Notes: generated by a model not told the origin, from the letters alone. A stretch of 64,000 nt of DNA from Caproicibacter sp047833665 (GCA_047833665.1 CP181261.1:2356001-2420000), one strand, 5' to 3'. Shown: positions 8,316 through 17,629, numbered from the stretch's first letter. Numbers and translations are program-made.

Positions 8316-9649
8316 GCTAGTGTCAAGGGAAGTTCGCAATTTTGGGACTCCGGAAAATGAATTAGGCTACATTTAATAGTATCCGAATAGATTTTGGATT
8401 TAAGTATGCTCTGGAAACAGACCAGTCTTCCGCATATTCCATGAGACATGTTGTTACCAGACGTAGATAGGAATCCGGATTAGGGAATATTCCTACTACG
8501 CTGGTTCTGCGGCGGATTTCCTTGTTCAGCCGTTACAGCATATTAGTTGAAGAAATTTTGCGGGCATCAAGTTCCGGAAAAGCATAGAAAGCTAGAGAAT
8601 CTTCCAGTCCATTTTCCAGGAGTTCAATTGCTTTTGGAAAGCGTTTTCCATATTGTTCTGATATTTGCTCCGCGCGCTGTCTAGCTATTTCAGCGGAGGG
8701 TGCCAACCAAATTTCTTTCAGTTGAGCCGCAAAGGACTCTTTTTCCTTCTGGGGTACATGAGCCAAAATATTTCGCATAAAATGGACTTTGCATCGTTGC
8801 CAAGAGGCTCCCGGAAAACTCTCACGGATGGCTGCAATCAGCCCTTTATTCGCGTCTGAAACCACCAGGAGCGGTGTTTTCAGACCACGATCTAAAAGAC
8901 TTTGAAACAATTGAGAATAACTTTCTTTGGATTCATCTAGCATTGGCTCTACGGCGAGGATATCCCTATGCCCCTGTTCATTGACGCCGCAAACTACCAT
9001 CACAGCCATGCTGACGACCCGGCCATCCATACGAATTTTTTCATACAGTGCATCTATCTGTCCAAATGACAGGATAGCGACCCGTCAGAGGCCGGCTGCG
9101 GAAGTACTGTACCTGCTCGTTAAGGCCTTTCGTCATTTCACTGACTTGACTGCGAGAAAGATTTTCAATTCCAAGACTGCGAGCTAGTTTCTCCATCTTT
9201 CGCGTAGATACACCCTGCACAAACGCTTCTTGAACCACTTGAATCAGCGCTGCTTCACTGCGCTTGCGTTCTGTTACGAAAAACGGGATATAGCCCTGAT
9301 TTCGGAGTTTTGGTACCATCAGATACATCGTCCCCATACGAGTATCCAGCCGACGCGGCCGATAGCCGCAGCGGTAATCACGGCGGGATGGATTGTGTGC
9401 ATTCTTTTCTGCGCCACGATACCGGAAACCTCTGCTTCCATTAGACGGGTACACAGCCATTCCAGCATCGACAGCATTGGATCCGGCTGCGCCATACATT
9501 TTAGTAGCAATTCTGTCAAATCTGTGGTATTCTTTTTGTGAGTCATTGGGTATCTCTCCTTTTTGAATGTCTTCTCACCATTCATTTTATCGGAGTCCCA
9601 ATGACTTTTCTATGCCTTTACGAAATTGCGAACTTTATTGTACTCTATC
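8316..9649 (-). mobile_element. IS256-family element, copy A (decayed)
   Basis: 1334 bp, bounded by GCTAGTGTCAAGGG... and its imperfect inverted partner ...TTGTACTCTATC. The 8-bp flanks differ (CAGAACAG left, AAAGAATC right), so there is no target duplication. The left flank is inside virB4 and the right flank inside an integrase, consistent with recombination between two copies and loss of the DNA between. Confidence 0.9.
8362..9546 (-). pseudogene. IS256-family (Mutator-type) transposase, broken
   Basis: Same protein as copies B, C and D (393 residues, 'DALYEKIRMDGR' and 'VVSDANKGLIAAI' around the catalytic acids). Three lesions are visible against those copies: a single-base loss near 9417 (CCACGATA instead of CCAACGATA), a 4-bp ATCT duplication near 9055, and a substitution near 8533 that turns the Glu codon after 'STNML' into TAA. 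No full-length product is possible. Confidence 0.9.
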
Positions 9650-10084
9650 AAAGAATCGGACCACGTTGTTGCTCCCGGCATCAAAGAAAATCCGCCCAAA
9701 TGGAATAGTTACCGCACAATTCCCATCGACAACGAGTGTGCTGACTTAATTGATTCATTACCGCGAAACGGGGAATATATCTTTTCTCATAACGACGGGA
9801 AACCGCAAAGTTCTAACACGTGGTCTCAAAAGCTCAAGCGCTTTATGACAAAAATGAACAGTGAACATTCCGATATTCCTATTCTCAGTGCCCATGAATT
9901 AAGCAATACTTACGGAAACATGCTCTGGCGGCATGGTGTAGACATCTACACCATACAAAAAATTAGGGGGCACAAAGATATTAAAATGACCTCTGAAATC
10001 TATGTTCACAACGAGTTAGAGACTCTTCGCAAAGGGTTAAAACTCGGTACAAATGTCGTACAAGTGTCGTACGAGCAAAAATAA
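9650..10084 (+). pseudogene. Tyrosine integrase, C-terminal fragment lacking the second catalytic Arg
   Basis: The last ~144 residues of a phage/ICE-type tyrosine recombinase: 'YRTIPIDNECADL', 'HELSNTYGNMLWRHGVDIYTIQ' (in parts), 'IRGHKDIKMTSEIYVHN'. The nucleophile Tyr and the late His are present, but the box-II motif expected as H-x-x-R reads HELS, so the second Arg is lost. The frame enters from the IS256-A end at 9650; the N-terminal DNA-binding domains are gone. A dead relic of an integrated element. Confidence 0.85.
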
Positions 10085-10085
10085 C

Positions 10086-10245
10086 GGCTCTATGTCAATA
10101 GTTGGGGTCACCCAAAAATGGAAACACCGGATGGAGCGGCGTTAAGCTGCTCCATTTTTCGTTGAATGATTGAATATATGAAGAATACGATTACGGAAAC
10201 GGCGAAAATTACGGTACCCATAGGCGTTGCGTTTGAGTACCTTAA
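10086..10245 (-). mobile_element. ISL3-family stump, copy 1
   Basis: Begins with GGCTCTATGTCAATAGTTGG, an ISL3-type terminal repeat. On the minus strand it encodes a degraded version of the ISL3 transposase C-terminus ('KVLKRNAYGY', 'FRNRILHMFH' in the better preserved copy at 19371). Related stumps lie at 19371-19560 and 22907-23065. Confidence 0.65.
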
Positions 10246-10375
10246 TCTTCTAAAAAAGTGAAAATAAAATGTATGATCATGCTAGAAATCGCATCAGCAT
10301 CGGCATTGACGGAAATGTCAATTCATTATAAAACATAAAAAAACACTATTTATGTCGTACAAATTAGGGTCCAAA
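10246..10375. repeat. Dispersed repeat R1, copy 1
   Basis: About 130 bp, 75-80% alike by eye to 18945-19078 and, for its first 35 bp, to 23066-23100. Shared blocks include ATCGCATCAG, TTCATTATA and TTTATGTCGTACAA. In copies 1 and 3 it directly follows an ISL3 stump. No gene in it. Confidence 0.6.
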
Positions 10376-10503
10376 CCAGCCTGATGTTCACTTGCACGTT
10401 TAATATCTGTAGCTTCTTCTAGATAATATTCATATGAGTATAGGTGGCCACAGAACTTATCATCGCAAGGTAGGTTATACAACGGGTACACAGTCTTTAG
10501 CAA

Positions 10504-10574
10504 CATTCATTTTATCGGAGTCCCTATGACTTTTCTATGCCTTGATGAAATTGCGAACTTTATTGTACTCCATC
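10504..10574 (-). mobile_element. Solo IS256 end
   Basis: Matches the transposase-proximal end of IS256 (ATTCATTTTATCGGAGTCCC to TTGTACTCCATC) with no transposase attached. The CCATC terminal variant equals copy C, not copies B and D. Confidence 0.75.
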
Positions 10575-10659
10575 CCCTCAGACTTAACTAATTGCTAAAT
10601 TATAATTTTACATAAGAATAATATTGTGCTAAAATGAATTTATTTAATGATGTGCTTAG

Positions 10660-10851
10660 AATGATCTCCCCAAGGATGGTAAAGCATATGATAGTTATAA
10701 TGTTTCAGGAAAGGATGTGAGACCTTTTCCGGAAGAACAGTCAAATTTAATAATCAATTTATCAGGTAACGAAGTATTTTATTCTACAGCAACTTATTGG
10801 ATATTAGCATCATCATTTACACGCCCAGTAAAATATATCGGAGGTATTTAA
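10660..10851 (+). pseudogene. Unrecognised C-terminal gene fragment ahead of the first lipoprotein
   Basis: An open frame of about 63 codons with no start (a TAG lies just upstream), reading 'DLPKDGKAYDSYNVSGKDV', then 'PEEQSNLIINLSGNEVFYST', and stopping at TAA 10849-10851, directly before the ATG of the lipoprotein. The lipoprotein's ribosome site (GGAGG) lies inside its last codons. It could be the tail of a lost exported protein. Family not recognised. Confidence 0.4.
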
Positions 10852-11919
10852 ATGAAATCCAAAAATTTGTTATTTGTTTGTTTATCGGTGTTGGTTTTAG
10901 CAACAGGATGCAGTACAACAAATGGGGATGCGGTAAGTTCAGGGACTAATTCCGCAGCGGAAAACTCATCTTCTGCATCCGTTTCCTCTTCTGATAGTTC
11001 ATCAAATGTGACTGACCCAACCTACAGAGCTTGTAGCGAATTTGATGAAGATGGACTCACGGACAATCATATTTATAGATTTTCGAACGGTTCCGTTACT
11101 GCAGCACCGGGAGATTATTTGCTGATGATAAACGGGGAGTTTTCAGATGCCGATGTGATCATCAGGAACGACCGTGCACTTGTACCGGTGAGTGCGATAC
11201 AGCAGGTTTGCGGAGCAGAGGTCCTCTGGGGTTATCAGGCTAACAATGGCGATATATCACCTTATGACTCCGACAACGGTTCATCGGATTTACCGATAAT
11301 TATAAAAATCCATAACGCAGACAAAAGCATTGACATCAAGATGACCGTGGGACAGACCAAGGTCGATGTAAATGGTAAAACGGAAACGCTTGATACCCCT
11401 CCGGTTCTTAAGAATAACACAGCGTATGTTCCGCTTTACTTTGTCTGTGACTGTTTCGGTAAAGTGATTGGTTATTTACGTTCAGAGACAGGTGCCAACG
11501 CATGGCAAGATTCCGAAAGTTTGGCCTTTAACCCAATTATTTGGGTCGATGACTTAAAAAAAATGAATGCCGTCCAGCCCACGGACGCCACGCTGACATG
11601 GCTGAAAGCTCAGTTCAATCAGGCAATGACTAACCTAAAAAATAATCTGAATACGATTATGAATCCCCTCGACCCAAACGACCCGGCCTATTTACAACTC
11701 GTTGACTCGTCCTTGTCACGGCTCGCTGACGATATCAATAACACTTATTATGTCTGCAATATCGGACGTTACGCACTGTATCAGGGTCCATATCCCACAC
11801 TGGTCGATGTCAGTTCAAAAACGATCTATTTTTTCAAAACTGCCCCCGATTCGTGCTATATTCAGAAAGCAGACATGAGTGATCCGGAAACGTTGATGCT
11901 TTATTATTTTGCAGGATGA
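10852..11919 (+). CDS. Lipoprotein with copper-amine-oxidase-N-like stalk domain
   Basis: 355 residues: a signal peptide with lipobox 'LATGC' (lipidated Cys near 20), a Ser/Asn-rich linker (21-52), then two stretches typical of copper amine oxidase N-terminal-like domains: 'IRNDRALVPVSAIQQVCGAEV' (in parts) and 'LDTPPVLKNNTAYVPLYFVCD' (in parts). Such domains are common in clostridial surface proteins and need not bind copper. The last ~110 residues are not recognised. GGAGG ends 7 bases before the ATG. It lies in a set of three rightward lipoprotein genes with similar signal peptides (13012 and 14031), suggesting a shared surface role. Confidence 0.75.
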   Translation: MKSKNLLFVCLSVLVLATGCSTTNGDAVSSGTNSAAENSSSASVSSSDSSSNVTDPTYRACSEFDEDGLTDNHIYRFSNGSVTAAPGDYLLMINGEFSDADVIIRNDRALVPVSAIQQVCGAEVLWGYQANNGDISPYDSDNGSSDLPIIIKIHNADKSIDIKMTVGQTKVDVNGKTETLDTPPVLKNNTAYVPLYFVCDCFGKVIGYLRSETGANAWQDSESLAFNPIIWVDDLKKMNAVQPTDATLTWLKAQFNQAMTNLKNNLNTIMNPLDPNDPAYLQLVDSSLSRLADDINNTYYVCNIGRYALYQGPYPTLVDVSSKTIYFFKTAPDSCYIQKADMSDPETLMLYYFAG

Positions 11920-12023
11920 TTATGACGATAAGGGCAGATCTGGAAGTATTATTAATATAGGTATTTAATTGGTTTTGGTAATAGGCTGCAGTGCAATTGT
12001 ATATATTTTTTGCTTTGTTATTG

Positions 12024-12068
12024 TATAAAAAACAAAGTCTGGGCAAATTTGATTGTCCAGACTTTGTT
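12024..12068 (-). terminator. Terminator of the C39-like gene
   Basis: A perfect 12-bp stem AACAAAGTCTGG / CCAGACTTTGTT, followed on the minus strand by TTTTTTAT. It begins 17 bases beyond the stop of the leftward gene. Confidence 0.85.
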
Positions 12069-12084
12069 GAGTTTACCAGAGATA

Positions 12085-12774
12085 TTAGACAACTTTGCAA
12101 ATGAAAACTGGTGATGTGCTATTGTTGATGTAGATTCCTGTAGAACCCACATTGACTCCGGTAAAAGTAAAATAGTAGTCGTTCCCGGACTGGCTGGCAA
12201 GGCTGGTGGAAACAATACCGCCGGTACCGGCAACTACTTTAGGATATTGCGAGCAAGTGATGCGCGCTTGATATTTGTTTCCACGCTGAATGGTGACTGT
12301 TGAGTGAGTGTCACAAGTAAAAGAAGAATCACCCACAGAAGGAGTATGCGTCCAATAAGCCATATCGGATGACTTATATCTATTGTTTGCTTCATCAACT
12401 GTTGTAATACTACTCTTTCCAGGGTCTAAAACAGTTGAAGGACTCGTAGCTAAAACTGCATGACCATAACTCCTATAAAAAACAATGGGCCATGCATTAT
12501 AATCAGGTTTTGTGGTTGTACGGGTAAATGTAAAGGTTGTGTCATTATACGTAATGGATGAATTCCACTTAAAATCACCATTATTATTTGTGCAATTCGA
12601 TATTACACCTTTAATGACTTTTAATTTCCCATCATCATCGCTAATCGCAAGTTTTTTGCAAATTACCATTGCCGCACAACAAACGATGCACCCCACGTTA
12701 CCTACGGTTGAACTTCCAAGGGAAAGATTCTTCCACTTAGAATTTGTTTGATTAATATAACAGCTGTCTGCCAT
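12085..12774 (-). CDS. C39-like papain-fold peptidase with shared C-terminal domain
   Basis: 229 residues from ATG 12774, chosen because GGAGG lies 8 bases upstream (an open frame further out has no such site). Residues 1-140 look like a peptidase_C39_2 domain: 'GNVGCIVCCAAM' with the likely catalytic Cys, 'YGHAVLA' with the His and 'VLDPG' with the Asp. Residues about 155-229 form a domain also found at the end of the DUF1906 protein (see findings). There is no classical signal peptide, so release would need another route, for example the holin. Its promoter carries the TTTACA-N12-ATCTCTCT element shared with the sigma gene. Enzyme activity is inferred only. Confidence 0.7.
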   Translation of the reverse strand: MADSCYINQTNSKWKNLSLGSSTVGNVGCIVCCAAMVICKKLAISDDDGKLKVIKGVISNCTNNNGDFKWNSSITYNDTTFTFTRTTTKPDYNAWPIVFYRSYGHAVLATSPSTVLDPGKSSITTVDEANNRYKSSDMAYWTHTPSVGDSSFTCDTHSTVTIQRGNKYQARITCSQYPKVVAGTGGIVSTSLASQSGNDYYFTFTGVNVGSTGIYINNSTSPVFICKVV

Positions 12775-12894
12775 TTTAAAAACCTCCATTTTAATAGTTA
12801 CAACAACTTTATAAATTATTTGTTTGGACATAACGACATTTATAACGTGTCCAAGTTATAAACACCGAAATAACTTATTCATTGCTGTACATAA

Positions 12895-12925
12895 AATAAA
12901 GAGAGATTAAATTTAATTTTGTAAA
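12895..12925 (-). promoter_or_regulatory. Putative UviA/TcdR-type promoter of the C39-like gene
   Basis: On the minus strand TTTACA (12925-12920), 12 bases, then ATCTCTCTTTAT. The same 8-mer ATCTCTCT follows a TTTAC box upstream of the DUF1906 gene (same 12-base gap) and the sigma gene (14-base gap). A TTTACA -35 box is known for BotR/TcdR-type promoters; the downstream element is my observation. Confidence 0.6.
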
Positions 12926-13011
12926 CTTAGGGAAATATTGATATTGATTAAAAATAAAATGGAGAAGCGTTTGCTCTATATTATATTAGAATTATTAAGG
13001 AGATAAAATGT

Positions 13012-13903
13012 ATGAAATCGACAAAGCTCTTAGTATTTTGTTTATGTATGTCAATTCCTCTTTCTGTAGCAGCGTGCCATTCAACAAATTCAAGGAACAG
13101 TTCCGGATAGCAATACCTCTTCGCTGATTGTGCAGGAATCTTCTTCTACTTCACCAACATCAGAAAGCGCTAATCCCAAAGCTGTAAACAGCGCTTCAAC
13201 AGATTCTTCAAGCGTATTGCCTGAGAATTCGAATCCAAAAGTTGAAAGAATCTCTTCAGTCCAACAGAATGTATTAAAACAAATCAGTGCTACATTGGAT
13301 ACAAAAGTCCCTGTGATGCTACCGACAAATATTCCAATGGGAAAGAATCGATATTTAACGGCGACCACAGTTTCTCAGGCGGCAAATTATAAAGTGAATT
13401 TTTATGAAACAACCCAGGCTGCGAAAATCAATTCGCCATTGGCTTCTAAAGGAACGCTCATTGCATCGCTTGAAGGAACGAAGTATAAAGATGCAGTCAG
13501 CGCTAAAGAAAGTGTTTCGGATTATGTACAGATCAACACTGCCGACTATGATCAATTTGCAGATCTGGGGCACAATATCCGAGCCGCGGAACAGGCTGGA
13601 ATGGGCCATCAACAGTTACTCTGGAACGAGGAGCGCTGGTATATCCATCTCGATTTTCCAACTGATTCCGCCTTTCAATCAAAAGATTATCCAGACAGTA
13701 CGCAATTGGCTAAAAATATCGTCGCGTATTTAAATAAAAGCATGCTGCCCGCGCCGCAGAAAATCGGAGTAATTAAAATCTCAAATTTGAATACAGCTGA
13801 AGGTGCGACCATCCGATGGCAGAACAAAGAAACTGTGTATCAAATCAGTGGTCAGGACCCTATGACAGCCTTAAAGATCGTGGTGGCTATGAAAGCCAAA
13901 TAG
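13012..13903 (+). pseudogene. Lipoprotein with frameshift after the signal peptide
   Basis: AAGGAG lies 9 bases before ATG 13012. The first 32 codons give a signal peptide with lipobox 'SVAAC' and a Ser/Asn linker, then TAG at about 13108. A shift of one base continues into a 257-residue frame ('PDSNTSSLIVQESSS') that runs to 13903, ending in a ~200-residue domain with 'TVSQAANYKVNFYETTQ' and 'GMGHQQLLWNEERWYIHLDF'. The fold is not recognised. Either the gene is broken or one base is miscalled. Its neighbours on both sides are similar lipoproteins. Confidence 0.7.
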
Positions 13904-14030
13904 AGGTACGAATGATATAGAATAATAAAAAGGTATGTTGCTTTTATACCCTGCTGTTAATTTAATTTACCCTGATGGATTTTTCCATACGCGTTATAAA
14001 TATTTTTATAGAATAAAGGAGACTACATAT

Positions 14031-15095
14031 ATGAGATCAAAAAACGCTTTTGCACTTTGTTTTTGCTGTATGATTTTTTTCTCTGCAACAGCCTGCAATA
14101 CAGCGAGCTCAGAAGACAATTCCGATTCAGATGCATTTGACTTTAAAAGGCAAAGTAGCTCAACATCCACAATCATATCGTCGGCTAGTAACGGCAGTTT
14201 GTCTCAATCTAAATTAAAAATATCTGAACCTTTTATTGGTGTAAACATGGTAACGAACAAGGCTGGATACGCAATTACAAAGAGTTTACATATTTTAAAA
14301 ACTGAGGATGGATGGACCGACTGTACCGATCTGCTTGCCCTTCCCAATCCACCCAAAAATGCGGGAGCGCCCGTGCTATTTCTTCTTGATGACAAAACGG
14401 TATATACGGCGGCTTTTACGAAATTCGGAATTAGCGTTGAGAAATCGATAGATGCGGGAACAAATTGGTCTGTATCTACTATTGAATTGCGGACAGACAA
14501 TGCTGGCTCAGGGTATGGCAGAAATCTTCATATGAGTTTTGTAAATGCTTCCGAAGGGTTTCTTTTGACCAGTGGTCAACCTGCAGCCGGTATAATGAAA
14601 AAGATTCTTTATCAAACGTCAGATGGCGGTGAAAACTGGCATCCTATGGATAGTAAATTTGAATTGGACGGATACACAACCGGTATGACATTTTTTGACT
14701 CGAATACTGGGCTGATTACTTGTACTTATCATGGACGAAACGACATACCAATTTATCGCTCCACAGATGGTGGAAGGAGATGGGCAGTTGTTTCCGTCCC
14801 AATTCCTCAGAAGTTTTCGTCTTCTGCTGAAAGGGATTACTATGCAGACGCATATCAGCCGGCCATTTATGGAAAAGGCAGGACGAATGCAAAAATGGAA
14901 CTGTTTTTTTGTAGCGGGGATAAACGCGAGCCGTATTTTTATAGCACTGAAAATGAAGGAGCTTCTTGGAAAATTGACGGTATCAGCAATCGTTTCATCG
15001 CGGAATATACTTTCACAGATGCAGAAAACGGATTTGGAATTGACGATCATGGAAAATTATACACAACACAGGATGGCGGACTTAACTGGTTTTAA
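14031..15095 (+). CDS. Lipoprotein with YCF48/Asp-box beta-propeller repeats
   Basis: 354 residues from ATG 14031, with AAGGAG ahead. The lipobox is 'SATAC' (Cys near 23), followed by a Ser-rich linker. The rest carries repeated 'S.DGG..W' (Asp-box/BNR) motifs: 'TSDGGENWHPM', 'STDGGRRWAVV', 'TENEGASWKI', 'TQDGGLNWF'. These indicate a beta-propeller like YCF48 or sialidase-type folds; no sialidase FRIP/catalytic set is apparent, so a binding or assembly role is more likely than catalysis. The IS256-B insertion starts 48 bases after the stop. Confidence 0.75.
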   Translation: MRSKNAFALCFCCMIFFSATACNTASSEDNSDSDAFDFKRQSSSTSTIISSASNGSLSQSKLKISEPFIGVNMVTNKAGYAITKSLHILKTEDGWTDCTDLLALPNPPKNAGAPVLFLLDDKTVYTAAFTKFGISVEKSIDAGTNWSVSTIELRTDNAGSGYGRNLHMSFVNASEGFLLTSGQPAAGIMKKILYQTSDGGENWHPMDSKFELDGYTTGMTFFDSNTGLITCTYHGRNDIPIYRSTDGGRRWAVVSVPIPQKFSSSAERDYYADAYQPAIYGKGRTNAKMELFFCSGDKREPYFYSTENEGASWKIDGISNRFIAEYTFTDAENGFGIDDHGKLYTTQDGGLNWF

Positions 15096-15142
15096 TAAAA
15101 ACATAATAAATTTATTTAAATGTAGACTCCATGAGTGTCATT

Positions 15143-16474
15143 GCTAGTGTCAAGGGAAGTTCGCAATTTCGGGACTCCGGAAAATGAATTAGGCTACGTT
15201 TAATAGTATCTGAATAGATTTTGGATTTAAGTATGCTCTGGAAACAGACCAGTCTTCCGCATATTCCATGAGACATGTTGTTACCAGACGTAGATAGGAA
15301 TCCGGATTAGGGAATATTCCTACTACGCTGGTTCTGCGGCGGATTTCCTTGTTCAGCCGTTCCAGCATATTAGTTGAAGAAATTTTGCGGGCATCAAGTT
15401 CCGGAAAAGCATAGAAGGCTAGAGAATCTTCCAGTCCATCTTCCAGGAGTTCAATTGCTTTTGGAAAGCGTTTTCCATATTGTTCTGATATTTGCTCCGC
15501 GCGCTGTCTAGCTATTTCAGCAGAAGGCGCCAACCAAATTTCTTTCAGTTGAGCCGCAAAGGACTCTTTTTCCTTCTGGGGTACATGAGCCAAAATATTT
15601 CGCATAAAATGGACTTTGCACCGTTGCCATGAGGCTCCCGGAAAACTCTCACGGATGGCTGCAATCAGCCCTTTATTCGCGTCTGAAACCACCAGAAGCG
15701 GTGTTTTCAGTCCACGATCTAAAAGACTTTGAAACAATTGAGAATAACTTTCTTTGGATTCATCTAGCATTGGCTCTACGGCGAGGATATCCCTATGCCC
15801 CTGTTCATTGACGCCGCAAACTACCATCACAGCCATGCTGATAACCCGGCCATCCATACGAATTTTTTCATACAGTGCATCTGTCCAAATGACAGGATAG
15901 CGACTCGTCAGAGGCCGGCTGCGGAAGTACTGCACCTGCTCATTAAGTCCTTTCGTCATTTCACTGACTTGACTGCGAGAAAGATTTTCAATTCCAAGAC
16001 TGCGGGCTAGTTTCTCCATCTTTCGCGTAGATACACCCTGCACAAACGCTTCCTGAACCACTTGAATCAGCGCTGCTTCACTGCGCTTGCGTTCTGTTAC
16101 GAAAAACGGGATATAGCCCTGATTTCGGAGTTTTGGTACCATCAGATACATCGTCCCCATACGAGTATCCAGTCGACGCGGCCGATAGCCGCAGCGGTAA
16201 TCACGGCGGGATGGATTGTGTGCATTCTTTTCCGCGCCAATAATACCGGAGACCTCTGCTTCCATCAGACGGGTACACAGCCATTCCAGCATCGACAGCA
16301 TTGGATCCGGCTGCGCCATACATTTTAGTAGCAATTCTGTCAAATCTGTGGTATTCTTTTTGTGAGTCATTGGGTATCTCTCCTTTTTTGAATGTTTTCT
16401 CACCATTCATTTTATCGGAGTCCCAATGACTTTTCTATACCTTTATGAAATTGCGAACTTTATTGTACTCTATC
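15143..16474 (-). mobile_element. IS256-family element, copy B (complete)
   Basis: 1332 bp with imperfect terminal repeats (GCTAGTGTCAAGGGAAGTTC and, inverted, GATAGAGTACAATAAAGTTC). Perfect 8-bp target duplication GTGTCATT at 15135-15142 and 16475-16482. An intact, recent insertion between the lipoprotein and the DUF1906 gene. Confidence 0.95.
15189..16370 (-). CDS. IS256-family (Mutator-type) transposase
   Basis: 393 residues from ATG 16370, preceded by GGAGAG. A DDE transposase: 'WTDALYEKIRMDGR' holds the first Asp, 'LLVVSDANKGLIAAI' the second, and the C-terminal helical part holds 'NMLERLNKEIRRRT', the usual IS256 ending. Almost identical to the copies at 23206 and 35039, so these are recent relatives. 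It catalyses transposition of its own element, through a circular intermediate in known family members. Confidence 0.95.
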   Translation of the reverse strand: MTHKKNTTDLTELLLKCMAQPDPMLSMLEWLCTRLMEAEVSGIIGAEKNAHNPSRRDYRCGYRPRRLDTRMGTMYLMVPKLRNQGYIPFFVTERKRSEAALIQVVQEAFVQGVSTRKMEKLARSLGIENLSRSQVSEMTKGLNEQVQYFRSRPLTSRYPVIWTDALYEKIRMDGRVISMAVMVVCGVNEQGHRDILAVEPMLDESKESYSQLFQSLLDRGLKTPLLVVSDANKGLIAAIRESFPGASWQRCKVHFMRNILAHVPQKEKESFAAQLKEIWLAPSAEIARQRAEQISEQYGKRFPKAIELLEDGLEDSLAFYAFPELDARKISSTNMLERLNKEIRRRTSVVGIFPNPDSYLRLVTTCLMEYAEDWSVSRAYLNPKSIQILLNVA

Positions 16475-16525
16475 GTGTCATTTTTATGATCTTTTGCCAA
16501 TCAATCATTACCTTGACCTAATAAC

Positions 16526-16588
16526 AAAATATAAACAGCCCCCCATTTGTCCAGATAAGTTTGACAAACAAGGTGCTGTTTATATTTT
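16526..16588 (-). terminator. Terminator after the DUF1906 gene
   Basis: A 14-bp stem AAAATATAAACAGC / GCTGTTTATATTTT with an inner TTTGTC/GACAAA stem. It lies between the DUF1906 gene and IS256-B. Confidence 0.65.
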
Positions 16589-16644
16589 ATGACTATTATA
16601 AATAGTTGTTTTGTCTGATTTCGGATAGAAATCACTTAATTTTA

Positions 16645-17515
16645 CTACATAACTCTAGCAACAAAACGCTTTAAAGGCTTCTCATATGGCCCTGCTGTGT
16701 AGATCCCTGCCGCCTGACCGGGATTCCCGGTATAAAGCAAATGCCAATAGTCGGATCCTCCTTCTCGCTTAAGATGTGTAAGTGAAACGACCCCATTAGT
16801 ACCGACTGTAACAATTGGTGTTTCGACTGATGTGGTTTTGAAAATGTAGGTTTCCCCATTTCTTTTAGTTACATCCATTGTTGTGTCAATTTGTACAACG
16901 GTATCAGAGTCTGTAAGAATGAATGCTCCAGGATTATTCGCAAGGTCTGAATCGAATGTAACACCACTTATTGTTACAGTTGAACCTTGCTTTATATTCC
17001 ATGAAGAATATGTGCGTGACCCTCGCCATGAATTTGCTGCAGCAAGCATTTTGTAATACACTTTAGGAACATTCCTATAAATGTAATCACAGACAGCGCC
17101 CGATCCATATACCCCAATTGAATATCTATTTCCTAAATCTGAAAATGCATCTTGAACACCATTAAAGTACTGTAGTATTACTCCCGATATATCTGAATCT
17201 GATGCATCATAGTCAACCGCAAAATAAATTGGGGTACCAGAAGGTTGCGCTATGTAATTTTTTCCGTAGTTTAAGGCAGTTTCTCCATCAGAATATCCTT
17301 TCCTGTCAGAAAAATAGGATGAGAATGTTGGGGACCCGCTTTCCCATAAAGTGACAATAGAAAGATCTGCTTCAGTGATTCTACGTGCTTCCTGCGCTGT
17401 TAACTGATAATTTCCATAATATCTTCCGATAAAACTATATCCGGAATTTTTCACTTTATGTGCTATGCTATCACTACGAATACGTGATGCGGTATCTAAG
17501 TCCTTTTATACTCAT
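16645..17515 (-). pseudogene. DUF1906 (Rv2525c-like) glycoside-hydrolase-like protein, one frameshift near the start
   Basis: Residues about 1-205 form a DUF1906/GH25-like TIM barrel: 'FIGRYYG', 'GTPIYFAVDYDAS' with conserved Asp, 'NRYSIGVYGSGAVCDYIYR' and 'SWNIKQG'. The C-terminal ~75 residues match the end of the C39-like protein. AAAGGATG precedes ATG 17515 and the first codons read MSIKG; then one extra base near 17500 shifts the frame to 'LDTASRIRSDSIAHKV', which continues unbroken to 16645. A GTG at 17454 could start a shorter 269-residue form lacking the first beta strand and its Asp. It may be a cell-wall lysin or release factor controlled by the neighbouring sigma factor. Confidence 0.7.
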
Positions 17516-17599
17516 AAAAATCATCCTTTCAAACTTTAATTTTGATCCTTACTTGTCGACCAGCAAAAATGAGTTTTGTGAATTCACATCTTACAATTT

Positions 17600-17629
17600 A
17601 TAAAGAGAGATTCATCCTAAAAAAGTAAA
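17600..17629 (-). promoter_or_regulatory. Putative UviA/TcdR-type promoter of the DUF1906 gene
   Basis: On the minus strand TTTACT (17629-17624), 12 bases, then ATCTCTCTTTAT; spacing and the downstream 12-mer equal those ahead of the C39-like gene. The TTTACT box overlaps the descending stem of the holin terminator. Confidence 0.55.

Noticed and set aside
10318..10506. A 62-codon leftward frame overlapping repeat R1
   Set aside because: It lies partly in a dispersed repeat, has no ribosome site and is not preserved in the second R1 copy.
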